Source: F23-B02 sp963590435 | Lineage (GTDB): Bacteria > Bacillota > Clostridia > Oscillospirales > Oscillospiraceae | DNA: 27,205 nt | Assembly: GCA_963590435.1 (NCBI GenBank) | Contig: CAVAPG010000009.1 | Location: 1 to 27,205 of the forward strand | Direction of reading: 5' to 3' | The notes under the pieces: model-generated | Seen by the model: the letters and a program-made list of their open reading frames with translations, nothing else | What the model was told of the DNA's origin: nothing | Database searches by the model: none | Translations under genes and position numbers: made by a program | Part shown: positions 7,875 through 14,680 of the stretch, in pieces | Numbering within the stretch: the first letter of the stretch is position 1 | How the letters are laid out: each line of letters starts with the position of its first letter

Positions 7875-9023
7875 TTATTCAAATCTCTTTTCCACCAGAT
7901 AAAGCGGCGCACCTGCGCCGGGTTCGCTGCCGAGGACGACAAAGCCGAGGTCTTCGTAAAATCTGATTGCCGAGGTGTTCGCGGAGGAAACATGAAGCCG
8001 AACCTTTTCGCGCCCGAGCATTTCGTAGTTTGTTATCGCGCGCCCCAGAAGCTGAGTGCCGAGGCCCGTTCCGCGAAGATGCTCTTTTATGCATATAAGG
8101 CTCACCCAGCCGACGCCCGCGCCCTTTGAGCGCTCTGCATCCGTTTCCACTATGCCGGCAAGCTCACCGTCGGAGCGATATGCCTTGAGTATCGCATTGC
8201 CGTCAACGGCAAAGTGCCGTTTTGCCGAGTCGAGATATGTTTCGGGATAAAAGCCCTTAAGATCGCCGTGCGCGGCCTTCCACGAGGCGGCGTAAAATTC
8301 CTTGTAAAGCTCGCCCTCACGGTTCGGGTCAAGAGGCTCGTAATAGAGATTGTTCGGATCTGCTCCGCGGGTCTCTTTTTTCCACCAGCTCTGCCTTGCA
8401 AAAGTCGAAAGCTCCGGCGGAAGGTGGGAATTGTCGTTATAATATTCAACGGTGAATGCGCCGCTGTCATATATGAGCTTGCTGACTGCCGTGTTGTCGC
8501 CGTGCGGAAGTCGGGGAATGTCAACACTTGCAACATTTAGGATATATGCCAGCAGCGAGCGTATGGCCATGCCGTGGGATACAACAGCGACGGTCTTGCC
8601 GTCGTTTGCTTTGGCTATGTCCGTTACGGCGGACACTATGCGTTCGGTGCATTCGGCAAAGGTCTCCGCACCCTGTGCGCGCCACTGAGCAGGGTTATTG
8701 TTGAAATTGTCCATTTGCACAGGGTCAAATCTGTACATATCGCCGAAGCTCATGCCCTCGCAGACGCCGAGGTTTATCTCCCTGAGCCGCTCGGAGAGAT
8801 GCATCTCCAAATTATGATATTTCGTTATCGCTCCTGCCGTGGTGACGGTTCGGCGGAGGTCGCTGGAGTACAGCGCGTCAAGCGCCACATCCTTGAAGCG
8901 CTCGGCAAGGCAGGCTATCTGCCTGTGTCCGCGCGGAGTTATGAAGCTGTTGAGCTGGCCCTGTACGATGCGGTAGAGATTTCCCTCCGCCTCTGCATGG
9001 CGTATCATGTATATAGTTGTCAT
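7875..9023 (-). CDS. Histidine phosphatase - GNAT acetyltransferase fusion
   Basis: The 382-residue protein joins two domains. Residues 1-215 form a histidine phosphatase (phosphoglycerate mutase superfamily) with IRHAEAEGN (R8, nucleophile H9), an acidic residue in REINLG (E82) and VSHG (H150). Residues 220-382 form a GNAT N-acetyltransferase with the acetyl-CoA loop RGTGLG (R317-G322) and the late SANTSAIRFYEDLGF motif. All key phosphatase and acetyl-CoA residues are present, so both may be active; the substrates are unknown. ATG 9023 is chosen because TTTGAGG lies 9 nt upstream; an earlier TTG at 9038 would fall in that ribosome binding site. It is the first gene of the six-gene operon, directly downstream of a good promoter. 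Confidence 0.9.
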   Translation of the reverse strand: MTTIYMIRHAEAEGNLYRIVQGQLNSFITPRGHRQIACLAERFKDVALDALYSSDLRRTVTTAGAITKYHNLEMHLSERLREINLGVCEGMSFGDMYRFDPVQMDNFNNNPAQWRAQGAETFAECTERIVSAVTDIAKANDGKTVAVVSHGMAIRSLLAYILNVASVDIPRLPHGDNTAVSKLIYDSGAFTVEYYNDNSHLPPELSTFARQSWWKKETRGADPNNLYYEPLDPNREGELYKEFYAASWKAAHGDLKGFYPETYLDSAKRHFAVDGNAILKAYRSDGELAGIVETDAERSKGAGVGWVSLICIKEHLRGTGLGTQLLGRAITNYEMLGREKVRLHVSSANTSAIRFYEDLGFVVLGSEPGAGAPLYLVEKRFE

Positions 9024-9028
9024 TTGCC

Positions 9029-9057
9029 TTGACCTCAAATAGTTCTTATTATATAAT
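9029..9057 (+). promoter_or_regulatory. Promoter of the glycosyltransferase-CsaB operon
   Basis: TTGACC (9029-9034), a 17-bp spacer and a perfect TATAAT (9052-9057) read rightward, giving a start near 9064 and a leader of about 49 nt. The -35 box overlaps the ribosome binding site of the gene on the other strand. Confidence 0.75.
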
Positions 9058-9071
9058 ACAGTGTTGTTGAT

Positions 9072-9100
9072 ATTATATATTATCTTTCCCTAAGATACAA
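9072..9100 (-). promoter_or_regulatory. Promoter of the six-gene minus-strand operon
   Basis: On the - strand, TTGTAT (9100-9095), a 17-bp spacer and a perfect TATAAT (9077-9072) predict a start near 9065, about 42 nt before ATG 9023. It faces the + promoter at 9029-9057. Confidence 0.75.
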
Positions 9101-9112
9101 GTGGGGGCTGAA

Positions 9113-11317
9113 GTGAGAGTTTTACATCTTATCTCCGGCGGAGACTCGGGCGGTGCGAAAACGCATGTTTTGTCGCTTCTGCAAAGCCTTAACGAGAACA
9201 TCCGCGCAGACCTTGTCTGCTATATGGAGGCGGAATTTTCAAAAGAAGCGCGCGAAATGGGCATTCCGACCCATGTTTTTGACGGCGGCTTCAATACAGG
9301 ACTGAAAAAAACGCGCGAGCTGATAGAAAAAGGCAATTATGACATAGTCCACTGCCACGGAAGCCGCGCAAACCTTACGGGCGCATTATTAAAAAAGCAT
9401 TTTGATATCCCGTTTATAAGCACCGTTCACAGCGATTATAAGCTTGACTATCTCGGGCGTCCGCTTGCGGCGATGACCTACGGGCAGCTCAACAAAATGG
9501 CAATCCGCCACATGGACTACCGCGTCTGCGTTTCCGACAGTATGCGTCGGACGCTTATAAACCGCGGATTTGACGCAAACGATCTTCTGACAATATATAA
9601 CGGCGTTGATTTTTCCCGTCCCGCTCCGAGCATTACACGACGCGAGTGGTTTGACAAGATAGGCTGTGATTTCCCCGATGACAGCATAGTTCTCGGAATT
9701 GCCGCCCGTCTTGACCCTGTCAAGGATGTCGCCACAACGGTGCGCGGTTTTGCCGCGGCAGCCGAAAAAAACGAGAAGTTGCGTCTGCTTATTGCCGGCG
9801 ACGGCATGGAAATGGAGATGCTCGAGGACCTGTGCTCGCAGCTGGGTGTTCGCGACAGGGTCTTTTTCGCCGGCTGGATTAACGATATGGACGGCTACTA
9901 TGCCAGCGTTGACATAAATGCCATAAGCTCCCTGTCGGAAACCTTCCCTTATGCGGTCACGGAGGCGGCGCGGGTCGGAATACCGACGGTGGCATCCCGT
10001 GTCGGCGGTCTGCCGAGGATTATAATAAACGGCGAAACGGGACTGCTGTTCGATCCGCAGGATTATAAAACAATGTCCCGCTGCATTCTCATCCTGGCTG
10101 ATAACGAAGAGCTTCGCAAAAAGCTCGGAGACGCGGTTTACGAGAAGGCAAAGCGCGAGTTTTCAACCGAAAGTACCTGCCGGCGGCAGATTGATATATA
10201 TAAAACCATACTTAAACGCAGGTCACAGCCGCGCAACGGCGTGGTAATCTGCGGAGCGTACGGACATGATAATTCCGGAGACGAAGCCCTGCTTACCGCA
10301 ATCGTCGGACAGCTTAAGTCGATAGATCCGGATATGCGCATTGTCGTTGTTTCGAAAAACGCGCGCCGCACGAAGACGATGCATGAGCTGTGCGCAATAC
10401 AGCGAGGCCGGTTTTTCCGCTTGCGGCGTGAGCTTGGGCGCTCCAAGCTGTTCATAAGCGGCGGCGGAAGCCTCATTCAGGACGTGACGAGCCGCCGTAG
10501 CCTGTGGTACTATCTGCGTACTATGTCGCTTGCGAAAAAATGCGGATGCAGGGTTCAGATGTACGGCTGCGGCATGGGTCCGCTCAATTACGACTACGAC
10601 CGCAAGCTGGCGGCGTCGACAATAAACCGCTGTGCAGATGCCATAACGCTTCGCGATCCGCTCAGTCTTGAGTTTGCAAGGGAGATCGGCGTGACGGTGA
10701 CGAATATAAGCGTTACGGGCGATCCAGTTTTGAATCTGCGCGGCAAGAGCGATGCCGACGCTGTATCGTTTATGATAAACAATGATATTGATCCCGAGCT
10801 TGATTATATCTGCCTTGGTCTGAGAAACTGGCCGGGCTTTGCGGAAAAGAGCGTTGAGATAAGCAAGGCACTGCAGATATGCTATGATAAATACGGCCTT
10901 GTTCCGCTGTTCATGCCGATGAACTATGACAAGGATATATCGATAACCGATCCCATAACGCGCGGACTGAACGCACCGTTTAAGGTCTTGCCCAAGATTG
11001 AAGACGCGGAGCTTGAGATAGCCATTGTGCGGCAGACGAAGGCAACGGTTGCCATGCGCCTGCACAGCCTTTTGTATGCGGTTTGCGGAGCGGTTCCGGC
11101 GGTCGGTTTGAGCTATGACCCGAAAGTATCCGGCTGCGCGCAGTATCTGGGCATCTCCTGCGTGGATTTCGATGAAATTACGGCACAGAATCTTACGGAC
11201 GCGATAAGCGCCGCAATGTCCGGGGCAGGTTCGGATAAGCTTGCCCGTCAATTTGAATATGTGAAGAACGCCGAAAAATTAAATCTCAAAGCTGCAAGAG
11301 AGCTTCTCGGCGAATAA
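9113..11317 (+). CDS. GT4 glycosyltransferase fused to CsaB-like polysaccharide pyruvyl transferase
   Basis: The 734-residue protein has two enzyme modules. Residues 1-370 form a GT-B, GT4-type glycosyltransferase: RVLHLISGGDSGGAKTH at the N-terminus, RLDPVKDV near 200, IAGDG near 230, and the nucleotide-sugar E-x7-E motif SETFPYAVTE (E276, E284). Residues about 376-734 form a polysaccharide pyruvyl transferase of the CsaB type, with GAYGHDNSGDEALL, FISGGGSLIQD and AMRLHSLLYA. In Bacillus-type systems CsaB adds ketal pyruvate to the secondary cell-wall polymer that anchors SLH-domain proteins, usually as a stand-alone protein of about 360 residues. GTG 9113 is preferred because GGGGG lies 5 nt upstream and it fits the usual N-terminus; GTG 9101 is possible. 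A cytoplasmic role in making a pyruvylated wall glycan is inferred. Confidence 0.9.
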   Translation: MRVLHLISGGDSGGAKTHVLSLLQSLNENIRADLVCYMEAEFSKEAREMGIPTHVFDGGFNTGLKKTRELIEKGNYDIVHCHGSRANLTGALLKKHFDIPFISTVHSDYKLDYLGRPLAAMTYGQLNKMAIRHMDYRVCVSDSMRRTLINRGFDANDLLTIYNGVDFSRPAPSITRREWFDKIGCDFPDDSIVLGIAARLDPVKDVATTVRGFAAAAEKNEKLRLLIAGDGMEMEMLEDLCSQLGVRDRVFFAGWINDMDGYYASVDINAISSLSETFPYAVTEAARVGIPTVASRVGGLPRIIINGETGLLFDPQDYKTMSRCILILADNEELRKKLGDAVYEKAKREFSTESTCRRQIDIYKTILKRRSQPRNGVVICGAYGHDNSGDEALLTAIVGQLKSIDPDMRIVVVSKNARRTKTMHELCAIQRGRFFRLRRELGRSKLFISGGGSLIQDVTSRRSLWYYLRTMSLAKKCGCRVQMYGCGMGPLNYDYDRKLAASTINRCADAITLRDPLSLEFAREIGVTVTNISVTGDPVLNLRGKSDADAVSFMINNDIDPELDYICLGLRNWPGFAEKSVEISKALQICYDKYGLVPLFMPMNYDKDISITDPITRGLNAPFKVLPKIEDAELEIAIVRQTKATVAMRLHSLLYAVCGAVPAVGLSYDPKVSGCAQYLGISCVDFDEITAQNLTDAISAAMSGAGSDKLARQFEYVKNAEKLNLKAARELLGE

Positions 11318-11329
11318 GGGGGAACATTT

Positions 11330-11953
11330 ATGATAAGAGCGGCCGCACTCGTTTCCGGCGACGGAGCCCTGCTCCAGACGGTTCTTGACTCAATGTATTT
11401 CGGTGAAATTCCCAATTTTGAGCTTACGGCGGTCATATGCACGGAATCTGACGCCTACGCACTGCGCCGTGCGCGCAACTCCGGCGTTGAAACCTTCGTT
11501 GTTGAGCCGTCGCTTTTCCCCACAAAGCTCAGCTACAGCATGGCAATATCCAACAAGCTGCGCGATATGGATATAGACCTTGTAATACTGGCCGGATACA
11601 ACATGCCGCTGGGCGTTATATCTACGCAGTTCCGCAAGCGCATTATCGGAGTGTATCCTTCGCTGATACCCGCGTTTGTCAACTGTGACGATGCTCCGGA
11701 GCGTGCCGCTCTCGAGCGCGGCTGCCGTGTCACCGGCGCGACCGCCTTTTTTGCGGACATAGACGGCAACATCGGCGCGATTATCGCCCAGCAGGCCGTT
11801 GACATTCTTCCGAACGACACGCCGGAGAGCCTGTCAAGGCGCATCCTTGAGGATGCCGAGTGGAAGCTGCTGCCGAAGGCGATAATACTCTATTGCCAGA
11901 ACAGACTCGAAATTCACGGCGACAGAGTTATCATAAAGGACGAACAGGTGTAA
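11330..11953 (+). CDS. PurN-like (formyltransferase fold) protein lacking the catalytic triad
   Basis: The 207-residue protein aligns end to end with phosphoribosylglycinamide formyltransferase (PurN): a LVSGDGALLQ loop at 7-16, DAYALRRA at 41-48, DLVILAGYN at 83-91, PSLIPAF at 110-116, RVTGATAFF at 133-141 and IIAQQAVDIL at 151-160. The catalytic residues of PurN (Asn, His and Asp; N106, H108, D144 in E. coli) fall at G107, Y109 and N147 here, and the substrate loop GNGSN reads GDGAL. Purine synthesis activity is therefore unlikely. It starts 12 nt after the glycosyltransferase-CsaB gene with a GGGGG ribosome binding site, so it is co-transcribed. It may be a binding or regulatory protein, or act on another substrate. 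Confidence 0.8.
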   Translation: MIRAAALVSGDGALLQTVLDSMYFGEIPNFELTAVICTESDAYALRRARNSGVETFVVEPSLFPTKLSYSMAISNKLRDMDIDLVILAGYNMPLGVISTQFRKRIIGVYPSLIPAFVNCDDAPERAALERGCRVTGATAFFADIDGNIGAIIAQQAVDILPNDTPESLSRRILEDAEWKLLPKAIILYCQNRLEIHGDRVIIKDEQV

Positions 11954-11979
11954 TTAATAATCACGAGGAGGTTTTTATT

Positions 11980-12180
11980 ATGGAAATCACAATGAAAATA
12001 GAGGGCATGCAGTGCGGTCACTGCTCATCACGCGTAAAGGCCGCGCTTGAAAAGCTTGAAGGAGTGACCTCAGCGGAGGTAAGCCACGAAAACGGCACGG
12101 CTGTCGTGACCGGAGATGCTCTTGACGCCGCGGCACTCAAAACCGCCGTCGAGGACCAGGGCTTTGATGTTGTCGGCTGA
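11980..12180 (+). CDS. Heavy-metal-associated (HMA) domain protein, CopZ-like chaperone
   Basis: This 66-residue protein is a single HMA domain of beta-alpha-beta-beta-alpha-beta layout. Its metal-binding loop GMQCGHC lies near residues 9-15 and it has a typical ending, VEDQGFDVVG. Such proteins bind Cu(I) or other soft metals through the two cysteines and hand them to P-type ATPases. ATG 11980 follows a strong GAGGAGGT ribosome binding site at 11965-11972. No copper ATPase or CsoR/CopY regulator is in the window, so the metal and partner are not defined by context. It lies 26 nt after the PurN-like gene and probably belongs to the same transcript. Confidence 0.9.
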   Translation: MEITMKIEGMQCGHCSSRVKAALEKLEGVTSAEVSHENGTAVVTGDALDAAALKTAVEDQGFDVVG

Positions 12181-12207
12181 TGCCGGGTTTTACTTTGCCT
12201 GTAATTG

Positions 12208-12236
12208 TTGACCTCCGGGTGCGACAGGTGTAAAAT
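12208..12236 (+). promoter_or_regulatory. Promoter of the GDPD gene
   Basis: TTGACC (12208-12213), a 17-bp spacer and TAAAAT (12231-12236) lie 33 nt before the start codon. Confidence 0.8.
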
Positions 12237-12268
12237 AAAGACATAAAAAGTTTAACGGAGGTGCTGTG

Positions 12269-13111
12269 ATGAAAGCACAGGTTAATGCTGCAAAGCTTGT
12301 TTTACTTGCCGGTGCTGCCGCGGCAGGCGGATTTGTATACCTCATTGCCCCCGGCAAGATCCGCAAAAAACAGAAATCACCTTTCCAGAACCGCAATTTT
12401 GCCCACAGAGGGCTGCATAAGCGCGATAAATCCGTTCCAGAAAATTCGCTGGCCGCGTTCGAGCGGGCGGCATCCTACGGATACGGCATCGAGCTGGATG
12501 TTCAGCTGTCCAAGGACGGGCAGGTTGTTGTTTTCCATGATGATACGCTCAACAGAGTCTGCGGCGTGGATGCGCGTGTTGACTCGAAAACGCTTGCCGA
12601 GCTCAAGCAGCTTCGGCTCTGCGGAACGGATGAGACTATCCCGTTGTTCTCCGAGGTACTCAAAACCGTCAGAGGGCGCGGCGCGCTTATCGTCGAGCTC
12701 AAAAACGGAAAGAAAAACAAGGAGCTTTGCGAGAAGACATACGCACTGCTTCGCCGCTACACCGGCGACTATTGCATAGAAAGCTTCAATCCCTTCATTG
12801 TTCGCTGGTTCAGGCTCAATGCCCCGGAGGTCGTGCGCGGTCAGCTTGCCAATCCCCCCGAGGATTATAACGGCGAGGTAAAGCCGATAACGGGATTTAT
12901 TCTCGGAAATGTTCTTCTCAACTTCCTTGCAAGGCCGCAGTTTATCGCGTATAAAATTGCCCCGAAGCCGTTTCCGGTGAAGCTGTGCGAAGCCCTCGGC
13001 GCAATGAAGGTGTGCTGGACAAGCCATGACAAGATAAACGAAAAGGGAAATGACACGGTCATTTTCGAGTTCTACAAGCCAAAGCTCAGCTATAAAAAGC
13101 ACAGACATTAA
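12269..13111 (+). CDS. Membrane-anchored glycerophosphodiester phosphodiesterase
   Basis: The 280-residue protein has an N-terminal hydrophobic helix (about residues 8-27) followed by basic KIRKKQK, then a GDPD domain. Catalytic and metal residues are visible: FAHRG (H46, R47), ELD (E75, D77), FHDDTL (H90) and VELKNG near residue 146. GDPD enzymes hydrolyse glycerophosphodiesters to sn-glycerol-3-phosphate and an alcohol; here the domain would be held at the membrane, side not determined. ATG 12269 is chosen because GGAGGTG (12257-12263) lies just upstream; a GTG one codon earlier is less well spaced. It has its own promoter and a hairpin after the stop, so it is a single-gene unit. Confidence 0.92.
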   Translation: MKAQVNAAKLVLLAGAAAAGGFVYLIAPGKIRKKQKSPFQNRNFAHRGLHKRDKSVPENSLAAFERAASYGYGIELDVQLSKDGQVVVFHDDTLNRVCGVDARVDSKTLAELKQLRLCGTDETIPLFSEVLKTVRGRGALIVELKNGKKNKELCEKTYALLRRYTGDYCIESFNPFIVRWFRLNAPEVVRGQLANPPEDYNGEVKPITGFILGNVLLNFLARPQFIAYKIAPKPFPVKLCEALGAMKVCWTSHDKINEKGNDTVIFEFYKPKLSYKKHRH

Positions 13112-13131
13112 ATTAATAAGATATTAAACTA

Positions 13132-13165
13132 AACCGAGAGAGCGGATAAAACCGTTCCCTCGGTT
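13132..13165. terminator. Hairpin between convergent genes
   Basis: A 14-bp stem (13132-13145 with 13152-13165, one mismatch and one wobble) has a 6-nt loop. On the - strand it is followed by TTTAGTTT; on the + strand the T-run is poor. It lies between the GDPD (+) and aminotransferase (-) stops and probably ends both. Confidence 0.65.
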
Positions 13166-13187
13166 GATTGCTGTTTGACGATTATTA

Positions 13188-14387
13188 TCACGGCATGACT
13201 GCGCGCATACGCTCAAGTCCCGTTTTTATTGTCGAGCGCGGCATTGCAAGATTAAGACGGATATATCCTGCGGCGTTTCCGACGAACAGACTGTCGCCGC
13301 CCTCAAGAAGCACACCGGCCTTGTTTGCAAAGTAGTCGGGCAGATCGTCAACATCGGGCAGGCACTGCGAGAGATCGACCCAGGCAAGGTACGTTGCCTC
13401 GGGGATATACATGACAGCCTTCGGAAGCTCACGCGCGAGATATTCTTTTACGAAGGCAAAATTGCCGTCAAGATACGCACGCAGTTCGGTCAGCCACTCC
13501 TGACCATGCTCATATGCAGCCTTTGCGGCGGTCAGCGACATGGGATTTACCATGCCGAAGAGCTTGTCGCGGTCGCGGAAGCGCTCACGCAGGGCCTCGT
13601 CGCGGATTATAATATTAGAGAAGGCAAGACCGGCCATGTTGAAGGTCTTTGTCGGCGCCATGCAGGTGATAAGCTTGGGATAGTCGGGCATGACCTTTGC
13701 CAGGGGGATGTGGCGGCGGCCTGTGCGTATAATATCGCAGTGAATTTCATCGGAAACTATCCAGAGATTATATTTTGCCATAATTTCGCCGGCGCGGCGC
13801 AGCTCATCCTCTGTCCACATGCGTCCGGTCGGATTGTGAGGATTGCACCAGAATACGAGCTTGCACTGCGGATTTGCACATTTGCGCTCGAAATCCTCAA
13901 AGTCTATTTCGAAAGTTCCGTCGTCAAGACGCTTGAGCGGAGATGTGAGTATACCGACCCCGGCATACTCTGCCGAATGGGCAAAATACCCGTAGGCCGG
14001 AGTGTTGACCAGCACCTTCTCATCCTTGGTGCACAGCGTTTCCGTAAGCTGATAAAGCGCCGGAATTATTCCGGGCGAAACGCACAGCTGCTCCTGCGGA
14101 AAGCTCCAGTCATAGTGATCGGCGCACCATTTGCTGAAAACATTGTAATACTCGCTGTCGTACACACCGGTGTAGCCGAATATGCGGCGGTCTATGCGTG
14201 CGCGCAGTGCATCGAGAATTTCGGGAGCGACGCCGAATTCCATATCGGCAACCCACATGCGCACAAACTCCTCGTCCTTGAAGGGAAACACCTTTTCCGG
14301 TCCGGCATGGAAGATATAGCCGCGAAATCCGTCGGTGTTGAGCGCGTTTGTTCCGCGCCTGTCGATGATTTCATCAAAATTGTACAT
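13188..14387 (-). CDS. MalY/PatB family PLP-dependent aminotransferase / C-S lyase
   Basis: The 399-residue fold-type I PLP enzyme matches the MalY/PatB group: the N-terminal FDEIIDRRGTNALNTDG..., MWVADMEF near 44-51, NPHNPTGR at 182-189, SDEIHCD (D213, expected to contact the pyridine nitrogen) and APTKTFNMAGL with the PLP lysine K247. Members are often cystathionine beta-lyases (cysteine-S-conjugate lyases), and MalY can also act as a regulator, so the function given is the family's. ATG 14387 has GAGGAGG upstream at a rather long spacing of about 11 nt. It has its own promoter and ends at the shared hairpin. No sulfur-assimilation genes are adjacent. Confidence 0.92.
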   Translation of the reverse strand: MYNFDEIIDRRGTNALNTDGFRGYIFHAGPEKVFPFKDEEFVRMWVADMEFGVAPEILDALRARIDRRIFGYTGVYDSEYYNVFSKWCADHYDWSFPQEQLCVSPGIIPALYQLTETLCTKDEKVLVNTPAYGYFAHSAEYAGVGILTSPLKRLDDGTFEIDFEDFERKCANPQCKLVFWCNPHNPTGRMWTEDELRRAGEIMAKYNLWIVSDEIHCDIIRTGRRHIPLAKVMPDYPKLITCMAPTKTFNMAGLAFSNIIIRDEALRERFRDRDKLFGMVNPMSLTAAKAAYEHGQEWLTELRAYLDGNFAFVKEYLARELPKAVMYIPEATYLAWVDLSQCLPDVDDLPDYFANKAGVLLEGGDSLFVGNAAGYIRLNLAMPRSTIKTGLERMRAVMP

Positions 14388-14421
14388 TTCAGATCAAGCC
14401 TCCTCATATGCTTTTTTCTTT

Positions 14422-14450
14422 ATTATATCCGAGTATAATTTGCGTTGCAA
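14422..14450 (-). promoter_or_regulatory. Promoter of the MalY/PatB-like gene
   Basis: On the - strand, TTGCAA (14450-14445), a 17-bp spacer and a perfect TATAAT (14427-14422) lie about 35 nt before the start codon. Confidence 0.8.
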
Positions 14451-14598
14451 GTAGGTATGAAATTTGTTAGTGCATATAAAATCAAGAAAATGACCGGCAC
14501 ATTGCCGCAATCGCCGCGCTGTCGGCGGTGTGCTGTTAGCATACTGTTAGAATGCGGCGGTCTTATCCTGAATTTCCGGAAGAATATGCCTGCGATGA

Positions 14599-14627
14599 TT
14601 GACGGCAGACAGCCGCTATGTTATACT
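14599..14627 (+). promoter_or_regulatory. Promoter of the CNNM/CorC operon
   Basis: TTGACG (14599-14604), a 17-bp spacer and TATACT (14622-14627) precede the first CorC-type gene. The short leader carries a GGGAC/GTCCC hairpin at 14643-14656 and a four-codon reading frame at 14660-14674 (Met-Glu-Ser-Val). The leader is too short for a magnesium riboswitch. Confidence 0.8.
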
Positions 14628-14680
14628 ACTCTTTAATTTACAGGGACGCAGGTCCCCGAATGGAGAGTGTTTGATCCGAA

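Noticed and set aside
10223..11251. Long open frame on the - strand, 342 aa
   Set aside because: It lies wholly opposite the CsaB half of the fusion gene, has no recognisable motif, and the + frame has clear family motifs throughout.
13506..14438. Open frame on the + strand, 310 aa
   Set aside because: It is antisense to the MalY/PatB-like gene, with no ribosome binding site or known domain.
14445..14636. Short + frame upstream of the CNNM/CorC operon
   Set aside because: It runs through both the promoter and the region before it, has no good ribosome binding site and no family resemblance.
14627..14680. Magnesium riboswitch before the CorC-type genes
   Set aside because: The leader from the predicted start is only about 45 nt with one 5-bp hairpin, far too short for an M-box or ykoK element.
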